NCBI GenBank assembly: GCA_964593925.1
Contig: CAZQKM010000004.1
Location: forward strand, 46,876 to 110,875
Length of the DNA: 64,000 bases
From: Oleidesulfovibrio sp964593925
GTDB taxonomy: Bacteria; Desulfobacterota; Desulfovibrionia; Desulfovibrionales; Desulfovibrionaceae
Direction of reading: 5' to 3'
Under the pieces are notes generated by a model that did not search any database, was not told the DNA's origin, and saw only the letters and a program-made list of their open reading frames with translations. Numbering within the stretch: position 1 is the first letter of the stretch; each line of letters begins with the position of its first letter. This document shows positions 36,844 through 47,076 of this stretch, piece after piece. The position numbers were made by a program, and so were the translations under genes.

Positions 36844-37115
36844 GGCCATGCAATACTGTTCCATACCCCCGCTGTACCGTGACAGTCGGGGGTTCCTCTC
36901 TCACCTGCCGTCACCTGCTGCCGGGGGCCGTACTGCCCCTGGCTCTACCCGGTCAGGCCGTGCCCCACAGACGTGCAAAAAGACCCGCTTGACGGCAATG
37001 AATACTGCCCCTAGAATTTGTGGCAGGAATGTATGTTGTTTTCACAAAAAGTGACATGGTGCCCCGGTTGGCGCCATGGATATGCGTACCATAAATATTG
37101 TAAAAGGATGCATGT

Positions 37116-37451
37116 ATGAAACGGTTATTTTTTATTGGCGTGCTCGTTCTTGGCCTGGCAATGCCCGCTCTGGCGGATGAAGGTTTTGGCCGCATAGATA
37201 CCAATGGTGACGACTCCGTCACGTGGGAAGAGTTTTCCGCAGCGTACCCAACCATGCGCGAACCCGCATTTACAGCCATTGACACCAATGGCGATGGGCT
37301 CATGAGCCACGACGAGTGGCATGCGTTTCAAGAGCGGCACGGCAAAGACGGTCGCGGAATGGGCGGCATGGGAGGCATGTCCATGCCTCCTAAAAAAATG
37401 CAAAAAGAAAAAGGCAAGCAGCTTATCATGCCCCCCGCAACAAAAAATTAG
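37116..37451 (+). CDS. Exported EF-hand calcium-binding protein
   Basis: A 111-residue protein with a cleavable signal peptide (cleavage probably after ALA near residue 20) and two EF-hand loops, DTNGDDSVTWEE and DTNGDGLMSHDE. A Gly/Met-rich segment and a Lys-rich end follow. It should bind calcium in the periplasm. It is a single gene with its own terminator (37475-37500) and an AAAGGA ribosome binding site. Confidence 0.85.
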   Translation: MKRLFFIGVLVLGLAMPALADEGFGRIDTNGDDSVTWEEFSAAYPTMREPAFTAIDTNGDGLMSHDEWHAFQERHGKDGRGMGGMGGMSMPPKKMQKEKGKQLIMPPATKN

Positions 37452-37474
37452 TTTAAAAAAACGCACACTATAAG

Positions 37475-37500
37475 AAAAAGGCCGGTAATCCGGCCTTTTT
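37475..37500. terminator. Bidirectional terminator between convergent genes
   Basis: A perfect 11-bp stem (AAAAAGGCCGG / CCGGCCTTTTT) with a 4-nt loop serves the EF-hand gene and, on the other strand, the FapA-like gene. Confidence 0.9.
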
Positions 37501-37524
37501 TACTACAAAACGTAATGGGAAAGG

Positions 37525-39492
37525 CTACATTTTCATAACATCCCCTACCCGAAAATCAACAGTTCCCAGCGGAAGCACCTCCACAGACCTACCGCTGGAT
37601 GCCAGCCGGAACTCGCATTGGCTGAGGGCTTCTTGTACTATGAACGATTTTTTCTCAAAGGTAATTACAGTACCAGGGTATACCGTACCACTGACCTGCA
37701 CGCAGACGCTGGCACGCCGCTTTTTGTACTCACGACGCAGCGTGCGCAATTTTTCCTTGCTTTTTCCTATCTCCTGCTCTGAGTCCTCGCGTATCACGAG
37801 CAACTTTTCAACAGCCTTGTAATTTTCCTTGCTGACAGTCCTCAAAATATTCTCATCCGTGTCATCCCCCAGCACCTTGTTGATACGCCTGATGGCTGCC
37901 CTGCGAGTACGGATATCTTCTTGGACATCTGTCATTGCCTTGGAATCCAAATCTACAATAATCTGGGTGAGCACGCCCAAGGTGTTACCCAATTGCCCCG
38001 CACGCAAGCCCGCCCTGCACCGTACAGTTCCCCCCACAATGCGTCCGCCCTGCCCCAAAACAACCATACCCATACAGTTCACTTCTGCATTATCAATGGA
38101 CTTGGCAACCTGCATATGCCCATGCACTTTGATCACACCTTCATTCACATGGGTGGCCCGAAAATTACCCTCGACTTCTACCAGGCCCTGTTCCTGCAAA
38201 ACAAGGCCACCTGCAAGAAAGTCGCCCCCCACATACACTTCAGCCGCTTCAACTACCCCCTGCACAGTGACATTGGCAGATGCGCGCACACGGAAGCCGC
38301 TTAAGACATTGCCCAGCACAAGCAACGCCCCACGCCGCATATCCACGTTGCCCGTCACCATGCTCACATCACCGTCCACCACGTATACATCTTCCACCGA
38401 AATACGGCCTTTGGCATACTGCACCACCCCGTCAACCTTGGCGCGCAACGTTATGCCATCTTCATCCACAAAAATGCTTTTGGGACACAAGGAACAAGGT
38501 ACAGGTTCTCCAGGCTTGGCGGGAACAGGCTCTCCGTAGACATTACGCCCCGGCTCGCCCGAAGTGGGAGGGTACAGCAGGGCCACGGCCTCCTCTGTGT
38601 GGACTACAGGCAGACTGCCCCGGGTCCGGTAGTCAATGGTACCATCTTCTGCAATGGTCCCTGCAATGTCCATGGTGCGAAACAACAAATCAAGGGTGCC
38701 GTCTCGTCCGTTACGGGGAATAACGCCTCGAGCGATTTCCACATCATGTACCGGCAGGCGCGTCTCTGCACCACGTTGTAATGCCTGACGCACTGCGCCT
38801 TCATTCAACGGAGCTACTACCTTCATGGCTGCCAAAAGCTTCTGTATCCGGGCCAGTGTGATGGGTGCGCCCAGGCAGTCGCGGTGGTACAAGGTGGCCC
38901 GCACACTCAATTTATCCTCAGAAACCTTAATCAGCGGGTTGATCCGTAACTCGCAGTTGACAACCTGAATAATGCCGTAGATCTCGGCAACAAGCTGCCC
39001 ATCCTCGTCAGAGAGCACACAATTGCCTTGGGGCTGAACAATCATGGGTCGAGGCGAGGTATCAGAGTCCGGAAGGACTATATTACCGTCAATGCGCATG
39101 CCCTGCCTGGAAGAACGCGGTGGAACAAAAGAGCCAAACACCATATCAGGAAAAACGGGAAACGCCTCATCACCCAAACATGTAAGCTGCCCGTCTTTGC
39201 CTTCTGTAGGCGACATTCCACGCGCGATGGCCAACGTGGAAACATCTTCACCTGCCTGAAGTTTTTTAATGGCCTCTTCTGCCATGGGCACGTCAAGGGG
39301 CGCCTGTATCCCGGCTTTTTTCAACTGGGCGGCAAGCAAGGCAACACTTAGCGGCTTACCGTTGCCTTGAGGCGGCGTATAACGGGCAATACCGACTTTC
39401 ATGTAGTCTGTGCTGGCACTGAAACGGACCTGCGCGTCTACACTGGCCGAATCAGCTTGTTCCGGCATGTCGCCTGAATTCTCTTGCACCAT
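37525..39492 (-). CDS. FapA-like (DUF342) polymer-forming protein
   Basis: A 655-residue DUF342/FapA protein. The N-terminal part is acidic and unstructured. The long middle is a right-handed beta-helix-like repeat domain (about 340-510), with turns such as VDMRRGALLVLGNV and VEGNFRATHVNEG. A C-terminal coiled coil (about 540-590) precedes a small beta domain. FapA-type proteins have been linked to flagella or cell-envelope organisation; the exact job is unknown. It is a single-gene unit. Confidence 0.82.
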   Translation of the reverse strand: MVQENSGDMPEQADSASVDAQVRFSASTDYMKVGIARYTPPQGNGKPLSVALLAAQLKKAGIQAPLDVPMAEEAIKKLQAGEDVSTLAIARGMSPTEGKDGQLTCLGDEAFPVFPDMVFGSFVPPRSSRQGMRIDGNIVLPDSDTSPRPMIVQPQGNCVLSDEDGQLVAEIYGIIQVVNCELRINPLIKVSEDKLSVRATLYHRDCLGAPITLARIQKLLAAMKVVAPLNEGAVRQALQRGAETRLPVHDVEIARGVIPRNGRDGTLDLLFRTMDIAGTIAEDGTIDYRTRGSLPVVHTEEAVALLYPPTSGEPGRNVYGEPVPAKPGEPVPCSLCPKSIFVDEDGITLRAKVDGVVQYAKGRISVEDVYVVDGDVSMVTGNVDMRRGALLVLGNVLSGFRVRASANVTVQGVVEAAEVYVGGDFLAGGLVLQEQGLVEVEGNFRATHVNEGVIKVHGHMQVAKSIDNAEVNCMGMVVLGQGGRIVGGTVRCRAGLRAGQLGNTLGVLTQIIVDLDSKAMTDVQEDIRTRRAAIRRINKVLGDDTDENILRTVSKENYKAVEKLLVIREDSEQEIGKSKEKLRTLRREYKKRRASVCVQVSGTVYPGTVITFEKKSFIVQEALSQCEFRLASSGRSVEVLPLGTVDFRVGDVMKM

Positions 39493-40374
39493 GAAAACAC
39501 CGTTTATGCTTTCCGGATTCCTTTCCGACAGACCATACTACAGGGCCGCACAACACATAGGTAAGGGAGCGGCCAAATATCCATGTTCTGCTCTATACGG
39601 CCAACAGCACCATTGCTACCAAGCTCTCCGCATGCGGACCTGCTTGCACAGTACAGCCCTACGACGACAGGTGAGTACATACTCAGCAAACATACATGCC
39701 TGCTACGCAGCCTGGCGGCGGGGTTTCTCTTGTCAGAGTCGAACACTCCACGGACAGTATCCTCCCAAATGTCACCGAAGACATCTTTCCCAGTGGTTTA
39801 AGATACAACGCTTTTAAACGCTTTTCCAGCGCCCTTTGCAACTCCTGCAAAAGACTTTTTTCAAAAGGTGCACCCTGCCACGTACGGGCATACTTCCTGG
39901 TCCTTACCCACGACATGTTGCCCATCTGCCAAGGCTCTAGCCAAAACAATGCCAGAAATAAATATCTCAGGTGCCGCCATACCAAGGAGTGTATTATTCC
40001 TGTATACGACCTCCCCAGATACACCACTCAACATCCTTTGCATATTATTGTTATTGCCCGCAGAAACAAGCCCGCATCTTGCCGCTCAATTTCAATATTC
40101 GCTACCCTGCCAAGCAGCGTCAGAAACACGCCGCTATGCCCTGTCTACCAAAAATATTTTCAAAAAATATTCCATACCACAAAACAAGTATATTTTTCCA
40201 CCATCTGGTGCTGTTTTGCAACTCTCTGCTGCATCTGCGTTGCGCATACCCATGCTGCCAAATACTCCGTGGGCACGCAGTGCGCCAATGTGGTGGTACA
40301 TTTGCATGCCAACGTACCGTGGATCATGGCGCAAGAGCCTTGCGCACCGCCGCAGTCCACCTTATACTGATGTG
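39493..40374. other. Gene-free stretch upstream of the YgiQ gene
   Basis: About 880 bp. Minus-strand open frames around 39861-40130 read like protein in pieces but change frame several times, so at best this is a decayed gene that I cannot name. An A+T-rich patch (about 40150-40200) may hold a promoter. Confidence 0.4.
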
Positions 40375-42201
40375 ATGCATGCTTCCACATTCTGCGCGCA
40401 CCCCCTTGCTCTAAAGCAACCAGACTTTCTGCCCATGACCAGGGCTGACCTTGCGCGTCTTGGCTGGCAGGAGATAGACATTTTGTTGGTTACCGGCGAC
40501 GCCTATGTAGACCATCCCAGCTTTGCCGCAGCGTTGTTGGGCAGATGGCTCATAGCCCATGGCTATCGTGTGGGAATCATAGCCCAACCCCCTTGGGATA
40601 CCCCGGAACATATCATGCGCATGGGCAGGCCTACCCTGTTTGCGGGGGTAACGGCCGGTGCGCTGGATTCCATGCTGGCACACTATACTGCCTTTCGCAA
40701 AAAACGTTCGGAAGATGCCTACACCCCCGGAGGAAAATCCGGAGCACGCCCCAACAGGGCCACCATTGTGTACACCAATCTGGTACGCAGGGCATTTCCC
40801 GGGCTGCCTGTTATTCTTGGGGGTATTGAGGCCTCGCTGCGGCGCATAACCCATTATGACTTTTGGACAGATCGTTTGCGGCGTCCACTGCTGCTGGACA
40901 GCAAGGCTGATGCCCTCATATACGGCATGGGTGAACGGGCCATGCTGAAAGTCGCAGCCGCGTTACGCGCCCATACCCCGGGCTCCGGCCAGCAGTTGTG
41001 GCCCCTTTTTGCAGCTATTCGCGGCACAGGTTGCATTACGCCGGCCCACCATACTCCCGACCTGTATGATGTCGTCCGGCTACCCGCACATGAAGCCATT
41101 GAGCATGACCCCACCCTGTTGATGCAAGCTACGCTTATGCTGGAAAAACAGGTCCATGCCATGAAAAATGCGGCCATTCAACCTGTAAACACTCGTGCGG
41201 TCCTCCTTACCCCCCCTGCCCATGCCCTGACCCCCCAAGAGCTGGACGCGCTATACGATCTTCCTTTTGCCCGTACGGCCCATCCCTCATACAATGCCCC
41301 CATCCCGTCGGCAGACCTCATGCTTACCTCGGTTACCACACATAGGGGGTGCGGCGGGGGCTGCTCGTTTTGTTCTCTGGCCCTGCACCAGGGCAGGCAT
41401 ATTGCCTCGCGCAGCAAAGACTCCATCCTGCGCGAGGTACGCTCCATGACAAAACGCCCGGACTGGAAGGGCACAATCAGTGATGTGGGGGGCCCCAGCG
41501 CCAACATGTGGCAGGCCCGCTGTCTGGCTGATACTTCGCGCTGTGCCCGCGACAGTTGCATGCACCCCACACCGTGCAAGGCATTTAAGGCAGATCAGTC
41601 GGCAGCCATTGCACTGCTGCGTAATGTGCGCGATATGCAAAAAGTGCAACACGTCCGAGTGGCCAGTGGCGTACGGCATGACCTTGCCATGCAAAATTTC
41701 AAAGCACTGCAAGCATATACCACCGAGTTTACCGGTGGCCAGCTAAAAGTCGCGCCCGAGCATATCTGCGATACCGTGCTGCACCTCATGCGCAAGCCCG
41801 GGGTGTCCGTCTTTGAGGCGTTTTTGGATGCATTTGTCAAATTTTCACGTCAGGCCGGTAAAGAGCAATACGTTGTGCCCTATCTGATGAGCGCATTTCC
41901 CGGCTGCACGGACAGGGATATGCACCGCCTGAGCGATTGGCTCAAACGCCGCGGCTGGCGTCCTCGGCAGGTGCAATGCTTTATTCCCACCCCAGGCACC
42001 GTGGCTACAGCCATGTATTATGCGGGCATCAGCCCGGTAGGAAGCTCCATCCCAGTGGCCCGGACCGATGCCCAGCGCTTGCGCCAACACCACATTCTGA
42101 TGCCGGTGAGCATGACAAAAAGACCTGGAAGAAATAAAAAACATCTCTCCCGACGCCATGCAAGGGACACAAAAGAAAAAAAAGGCGCACACGACAGATG
42201 A
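40375..42201 (+). CDS. YgiQ family radical SAM protein
   Basis: A 608-residue radical SAM protein of the YgiQ type. The N-terminal B12-binding-like region has EIDILLVTGDAYVDHPSF, the family's hallmark. The radical SAM cluster is in HRGCGGGCSFCSLALHQGR, and the DUF3362-type C-terminal region has VQCFIPTPGT. Substrate and role are unknown in the family. The start is uncertain: ATG 40375 or ATG 40435; the open frame extends far upstream but that part is not conserved-looking. Confidence 0.88.
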   Translation: MHASTFCAHPLALKQPDFLPMTRADLARLGWQEIDILLVTGDAYVDHPSFAAALLGRWLIAHGYRVGIIAQPPWDTPEHIMRMGRPTLFAGVTAGALDSMLAHYTAFRKKRSEDAYTPGGKSGARPNRATIVYTNLVRRAFPGLPVILGGIEASLRRITHYDFWTDRLRRPLLLDSKADALIYGMGERAMLKVAAALRAHTPGSGQQLWPLFAAIRGTGCITPAHHTPDLYDVVRLPAHEAIEHDPTLLMQATLMLEKQVHAMKNAAIQPVNTRAVLLTPPAHALTPQELDALYDLPFARTAHPSYNAPIPSADLMLTSVTTHRGCGGGCSFCSLALHQGRHIASRSKDSILREVRSMTKRPDWKGTISDVGGPSANMWQARCLADTSRCARDSCMHPTPCKAFKADQSAAIALLRNVRDMQKVQHVRVASGVRHDLAMQNFKALQAYTTEFTGGQLKVAPEHICDTVLHLMRKPGVSVFEAFLDAFVKFSRQAGKEQYVVPYLMSAFPGCTDRDMHRLSDWLKRRGWRPRQVQCFIPTPGTVATAMYYAGISPVGSSIPVARTDAQRLRQHHILMPVSMTKRPGRNKKHLSRRHARDTKEKKGAHDR

Positions 42202-42212
42202 CAGGAGGATGC

Positions 42213-42683
42213 ATGCAATACTGGCTTATGAAAAGTGAACCCGACTGCTTTTCTCTGAATGACTTGATTAACGCACCTGCCCAGACCACGCCATGGGATG
42301 GTGTACGCAATTACCAGGCCCGCAATTTCATGCGTGATGCCATGCAGAAAGGAGATCAGGTCTTTTTTTATCACAGCGGCAAACACCCTGCCATAGTCGG
42401 GTTGGCGCACGTGACGCGCACGGCCTACCCGGACCACACGGCATGGGATCCGCAAAGCAGCCACTTTGATTACGCTTCTACGCCTGAAGCACCACGCTGG
42501 TTCATGGTAGACATAACATTTATCAGGCAATTTACCAGGCCGCTGCCCCTTGCCCTGCTGAAAAGCGTACCCGGGCTGAAAAACATGGAACTGCTACGCA
42601 AGGGCAACCGGCTCTCTGTACAGCCTGTGCGTAGCAAAGAATTTACCGTAATTATGCAACTGGCGGCAGAAAATCATGCGTGA
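42213..42683 (+). CDS. EVE domain protein
   Basis: A 156-residue protein consisting of one EVE (PUA-like) domain: MQYWLMKSEPDCFSLNDL at the start, WDGVRNYQARNFMRD, then VFFYHSG. EVE domains are thought to bind modified bases in DNA or RNA. A strong AGGAGG lies before ATG 42213. It follows the YgiQ gene by 11 bp and overlaps slyX by 8 bp. Confidence 0.9.
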   Translation: MQYWLMKSEPDCFSLNDLINAPAQTTPWDGVRNYQARNFMRDAMQKGDQVFFYHSGKHPAIVGLAHVTRTAYPDHTAWDPQSSHFDYASTPEAPRWFMVDITFIRQFTRPLPLALLKSVPGLKNMELLRKGNRLSVQPVRSKEFTVIMQLAAENHA

Positions 42684-42894
42684 CGCACTGGAAGAGCGTA
42701 TCATCAGACTGGAAGAAAACGCCTATTTTCAAGAAAAGACCATAAAAGAACTACATGAGGCGCTTCTCATGCAGCAACGCCAACTGGATACTCTGCAAAA
42801 ACAATACGAGGGCACCCAAAGCAGGCTGCGCCACCTGTTCCTGCTCATGCAAGAGGGGGGACCGGAAAACAGCGCACCGCCGCACTACCTTTGA
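42676..42894 (+). CDS. slyX: SlyX family protein
   Basis: A 72-residue coiled-coil protein with the SlyX pattern (EERIIRLEENAYFQEKTIKE and a short C-terminal PPHYL tail). Function is unknown across the family. It begins inside the last codons of the EVE gene, so translation is coupled. Confidence 0.88.
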   Translation: MRDALEERIIRLEENAYFQEKTIKELHEALLMQQRQLDTLQKQYEGTQSRLRHLFLLMQEGGPENSAPPHYL

Positions 42895-42918
42895 GCGATT
42901 TTTACAACCATATCAAAA

Positions 42919-42950
42919 CCGGCGGTAAAGAGGGTAGTCTTTACCGCCGG
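42919..42950. terminator. Terminator shared by slyX and greA
   Basis: A perfect 12-bp stem (CCGGCGGTAAAG / CTTTACCGCCGG) with an 8-nt loop has four T on the minus-strand side, so it mainly stops greA transcripts and probably also the slyX operon. Confidence 0.8.
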
Positions 42951-43036
42951 AGCATATTTGAAAAAACCAACAACAATGCCGGACAGCGCTTTTTACAACA
43001 CACGATGGGCCGTCTGCTTAACGTGCCATGGCATAT

Positions 43037-43528
43037 CTAGGCAGAGTTAATCGCTATCCCCTCAAACCGAACAGAAAGAATTTCATAGTGGATTTTTCCC
43101 CTGGGAGCATCCACCACGACTTCGTCTCCTTCTTCTTTGCCAAGCACGGCTTTGGCCACAGGAGAAAGTACAGAAACGCTGTTTTTCACATAGTCGGTTT
43201 CATCCGGTCCCACCAATGTATATACACGTGTTTCTTCTGTCTCAAGATCTGCAAGCTCCACCGTGGCCCCATAGGTTACACGGGCCCCGCCCAGTACCTT
43301 TGCATCAATAACATTGAAACGCGCCATGCGTGACTCAATATTGCTGATGCGCGCCTCAAGCATACCCTGCCGCTCACGTGCGGCATCATAGCCCGCGTTT
43401 TCACTCAAATCACCTTCTTCACGGGCCTCTTTAATGGCCTGGATGACCCCTGGGCGCTCTTTTTTGAGCCTTTCGAGCTCGCGTTTCACCAGCTCAAAGC
43501 CCTCTGTGGAAATGGGAATGCTATTCAT
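43037..43528 (-). CDS. greA: Transcription elongation factor GreA
   Basis: A 163-residue GreA. The N-terminal coiled coil contains LKKERPGVIQAIKEAREEGD and LSENAGYDAARE with the acidic tip residues that reactivate stalled RNA polymerase, and the C-terminal FKBP-like domain ends with a typical GKIHYEI. Confidence 0.96.
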   Translation of the reverse strand: MNSIPISTEGFELVKRELERLKKERPGVIQAIKEAREEGDLSENAGYDAARERQGMLEARISNIESRMARFNVIDAKVLGGARVTYGATVELADLETEETRVYTLVGPDETDYVKNSVSVLSPVAKAVLGKEEGDEVVVDAPRGKIHYEILSVRFEGIAINSA

Positions 43529-44223
43529 GGCGCTTCCTTGACATTGATCTTTTTTTTACCAACGACAACAAGAAAAAACGCCACGCAACCCGGATGGGCG
43601 CGAGGCAGTTTTACTTGTTGCAAGGCTAGGTTCCAACAACTTTCTAGATAGAGCAGAGAAATTTTAAGGTCAAGCCCTATGAGTAAATTTTTTGCCTTTC
43701 AACGTTCTTTCCGCTGGTCACCATGCAAAAACATGCGCAGTGACCCACAGCAGCCAGAAAACCTTGCGCATGCGGTGCGCATCTGCCGCATATCAAGCAG
43801 CACGTTGGCATCATTACCAGATCGCACACAGCCGGACTCGGCACTCTACCGTGCCCGACGCCATATATGGGGAAGCATGCGCGTACCGGCTCCGATCCAG
43901 AAGACAAACAGGCTGTGGGCACGCCCTTGCTTGTTGCCTGGGCGCCTCCCACGCATACCGGGTAATATACGTTTTTGGACTTGGACAAACGACTTTTTTG
44001 CAGTATCCTCTGCGCATAACAAGTATGTATACTCGCTATCGGCCTTATAGAACTTTCTGATGAAAAATACAGTTTGCCTGTGCTGTGTGTTTGCTACCCC
44101 TTCATGAGTGGGCAAGGGAAGCACAGCAAATGGCGCTGGCTAAAGCCGCCCCTGACAATCCTCTGTATTTTTTACCTGGCTACAACAACGTACAGTAACA
44201 CTCAACAATACGTGCTCATAACC
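43529..44223. other. Gene-free stretch between greA and the YitT-like gene
   Basis: No supportable gene; only short overlapping frames. It must hold the promoters of the two divergent genes, but I see no strong consensus. Confidence 0.45.
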
Positions 44224-45105
44224 ATGATGACGCCTTCTGACCGCCCCACCCCCAGCAACAATTTTTATTATTCCGTAGCCTGGAATCTGCTACTCATAAC
44301 AGTAGGTTCTGCCATTTTTGCCATTTCCCTCAAAAGTATGGCAACACCACATCAATTTGTTCCTGGCGGTACGTTTGGGCTTGCCTCGCTGATTTATTAC
44401 CAGGCAGGATGGCTTGAGCCAGGCACGCTCAACCTGCTGCTGAACATACCTATCTGCATTTTTGGCTATTACAAAATAAGTAAACGCTTTGTGCTGTACA
44501 GTCTGTATTCAACTGTGCTCTCTTCATTACTCTTTTCATTCACAAACTTTACCATACCAATAAACAATCAGCTATATGCAGCCATAGCTGCTGGCGCAAT
44601 ATGTGGATTTGGCGCGGGGATAGTCCTACGCTCTGTAGGATCATGTGGTGGAACAGATGTTATTGCAGTTTTCATATTACAAAAATACAATATTGGCATA
44701 GGAAAGACATTTTTTATCTACAACATGTTCTTATACGCTATAACAATAACATACATGCCAATAGATATTGTTATAGCATCAATGATAATGGTATTTATGA
44801 CATCTGCAACAATTGAATATACGCTATCTCTCTTTAACCAAAGAAAGGTTGCATTTATCATATCGGATGAATCAGAATCCATCGCAGAGCGCATCATGAA
44901 CGAAATGGGGCGCGGGGCAACGATGCTAAAGGGATACGGCGCGTATACAAAAGCAGAAAGAAATGTCTTAATGAGTGTAATAAACAATATACAGCTAAAA
45001 AAAATGGAAGAAATAGTATTTACAACAGACCCAAATGCCCTCTTCATTGTTGAAAATACGTTTTCCGTATTGGGAACCGGATTCGGCAAACGTAAGAAAT
45101 ACTGA
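44224..45105 (+). CDS. YitT family membrane protein
   Basis: A 293-residue protein with five or six membrane helices (DUF161-type, including GSCGGTDVIAVFIL) and a C-terminal DUF2179 domain with ATMLKGYGAYTKAERNVLM. Function is unknown; some members are linked to transport or sensing. The coding sequence is distinctly A+T-rich (ATA-rich codons) compared with neighbours, a hint of horizontal transfer. I prefer ATG 44224 over the upstream in-frame ATG at 44074. Confidence 0.85.
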   Translation: MMTPSDRPTPSNNFYYSVAWNLLLITVGSAIFAISLKSMATPHQFVPGGTFGLASLIYYQAGWLEPGTLNLLLNIPICIFGYYKISKRFVLYSLYSTVLSSLLFSFTNFTIPINNQLYAAIAAGAICGFGAGIVLRSVGSCGGTDVIAVFILQKYNIGIGKTFFIYNMFLYAITITYMPIDIVIASMIMVFMTSATIEYTLSLFNQRKVAFIISDESESIAERIMNEMGRGATMLKGYGAYTKAERNVLMSVINNIQLKKMEEIVFTTDPNALFIVENTFSVLGTGFGKRKKY

Positions 45106-45197
45106 TATGCCGTGCCCTGCCCTCTTGCGTGCTGCGCATGACACGACCTGACAGGGCCACCACGACAAGGCAGAGCCGAAAACTCTGCACCACTGCA

Positions 45198-46871
45198 TCA
45201 ATACAAATACTTGTGCTCGATGAAGTTCTTCATTTCCTTGTACTTTTTTGCCTTTCGGGCAATGGTGGCCTGACTAACCCCAAGCTCACGGGCAGTTTTG
45301 TACGTGCTGTTTGTTCTGGCCAGCGAACTCATGATCAGCTGTCGCTCTACAGAAGCAACTGCATCTGCCAGAGCGACAGCCCCCGCCCCTTCTCGTTGCT
45401 CATTGGACCGGATGGATTGGGGCAGGCAATCCGGCCCGATGATATCATCTTCTGAAAGCTCAAGCATCAGCTCTATGCACGTCTTGAGCTCACGCAAATT
45501 CCCAGGCCATGCATGCTTGCAAAGCGTATCCAAAACCCCTGGCGACAGCTGCCTGTGCTGTGCCTCGACTCCCTCCTGAGCACGGGCAGCAAAAAAATGT
45601 GCCCAAAAGCGAATTTCATCAGGCCGCCCACGAAGAGAAGGCAGCGTGATGACAAAGCCACACAATCTAAAGTATAAATCGCGGCGAAAATTTCCAGAGT
45701 GCAGCAACGCATCCAGTGTATGGTTTGTTGCAGCTATCACACGGATATCCGGAACAATCTGCTCTCTTCCCCCCACCCTTCTGTAGCCGCTCCCATCGAG
45801 CAGATGGAGCAACTTCACCTGCATGGCCAAGGGAAGCTCTGCAATTTCATCCAAAAAAAGGGTACCGCCCTGCGCCAAATCAATCATTCCCAACTTGCCT
45901 GCCTGTCGTGCTCCGGTAAAGGCACCCCCTTCATAGCCAAAGAGCTCTGCTTCGAGCAAATCCTGTGGAATGGCACCACAGTTGACAGGCACAAAGGGCT
46001 TGTCTCGCCTACAACTCAATTCATGAATACGCGAGGCAGCAAACGTTTTGCCCGTGCCTGTCTCGCCCAGCAGCAATACGGGGTGGTTGACGGATGCAGC
46101 CTTGTCAAATTCCTGCCGGAGATCCGGCGGACCTCCTCCGGCAACAATATCCGGGGGAGCCCCCACCTTGCCCCCTCGCTCTTCTCTATAGGCCTGCGCC
46201 TCCCACTCATAGCGCAACAGCCTTTTTTGCAGGTCTTCAATTTCTGTCATGTCACGAATACACGCGATAACACGCCATATCTCACCATTGGAATCCAAAA
46301 TCGGCGTACTGGTGTTCAGGCAACGCGTACCATTGGGATACACGTCAAACATGGTCACAGGCTGCCTGGCCTCCATGGCCTTGAGCGTTACCACTGTATC
46401 TGTATAGCCTTTTTCCACGGCAGCAGATACGTGCAGCCCGGTGACATCTGATGCCTTGATCCCGGCAATCCGCTCCATGGCCTTGTTAACCCTGACCGTG
46501 ATACCAAACCTGTCAATAACCCAGATACCATCATACAATGAATCCAAGAGGGCATTGAGTTCATACGAACGCAGCTCGCTCTCTTCAGAGAGTTCCTCCC
46601 CTCGGGTGACTGTAACCATCCTTCTTTTCATGAGATCATCGACCCACACCCACACCAGGCGCAGTGGGCCGACAACACCATAACACGTCAAGGAGACGAC
46701 CTCACGCTCTGCAGAACACAAAACAGAATCTACCCATTGCCTGTCGGGCAAGCAATGCAAAAATGACTCACCCTTATCAAAAGCAGCCTCTGCCCCCAAA
46801 AGCATGGGCAAGCCGGATGACCGCCTTTCAACAACCCAGTCATCTCCGCTACAGACGGCATAATCCAGCAT
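45198..46871 (-). CDS. Sigma-54-dependent activator with PAS domain, likely regulator of tpa and the TRAP genes
   Basis: A 557-residue enhancer-binding protein. It has an N-terminal sensor region (about 1-100) and a PAS domain (about 110-220), then the AAA+ domain with Walker A GETGTGKT, the sigma-54 contact loop GAFTGA and Walker B GGTLFLDEI. The C-terminal helix-turn-helix of the TyrR/Fis type includes TARELGVSQATIARKAKKY. The ATG 46871 is preferred because GAGG precedes it; the frame stays open to 46922. It faces tpa across a 0.9-kb region that holds a sigma-54 promoter and palindromes, so control of taurine use is the natural inference. Confidence 0.9.
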   Translation of the reverse strand: MLDYAVCSGDDWVVERRSSGLPMLLGAEAAFDKGESFLHCLPDRQWVDSVLCSAEREVVSLTCYGVVGPLRLVWVWVDDLMKRRMVTVTRGEELSEESELRSYELNALLDSLYDGIWVIDRFGITVRVNKAMERIAGIKASDVTGLHVSAAVEKGYTDTVVTLKAMEARQPVTMFDVYPNGTRCLNTSTPILDSNGEIWRVIACIRDMTEIEDLQKRLLRYEWEAQAYREERGGKVGAPPDIVAGGGPPDLRQEFDKAASVNHPVLLLGETGTGKTFAASRIHELSCRRDKPFVPVNCGAIPQDLLEAELFGYEGGAFTGARQAGKLGMIDLAQGGTLFLDEIAELPLAMQVKLLHLLDGSGYRRVGGREQIVPDIRVIAATNHTLDALLHSGNFRRDLYFRLCGFVITLPSLRGRPDEIRFWAHFFAARAQEGVEAQHRQLSPGVLDTLCKHAWPGNLRELKTCIELMLELSEDDIIGPDCLPQSIRSNEQREGAGAVALADAVASVERQLIMSSLARTNSTYKTARELGVSQATIARKAKKYKEMKNFIEHKYLY

Positions 46872-46922
46872 ATTCAGCACCTCTTTATCGGCTTGTCGCT
46901 CAGCATACTGCATATGGCCCAA

Positions 46923-46940
46923 TAATGCAAATATGCATTA
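46923..46940. promoter_or_regulatory. Palindrome TAATGCA-N4-TGCATTA, candidate activator site
   Basis: A perfect 7-bp inverted repeat about 140-155 bp upstream of the sigma-54 promoter at 47077. Two related AATGCA hexamers are at 46989-46994 and 46997-47002. These distances fit upstream activator sites of a sigma-54 activator, and the first site would also allow autoregulation because it lies just before the activator gene. Confidence 0.5.
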
Positions 46941-47076
46941 CATTAAGAAGCTGAACAAGCCCACAGTTGTTCCTTTCTTCACGAGGACAATGCACCAATG
47001 CATCACAGATTACACCTCCTACAGGCCAAACACATTATAGTCAATATATTTCAACATGTTATACGGACACATATAA

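Noticed and set aside
39861..40130. Protein-like pieces on the minus strand
   Set aside because: Several frame changes would be needed, and I cannot match the pieces to a family; noted only as a possible decayed gene.
39868..40374. Upstream extension of the YgiQ gene (169 codons)
   Set aside because: No conserved features, odd composition, and homologues start close to 40375.
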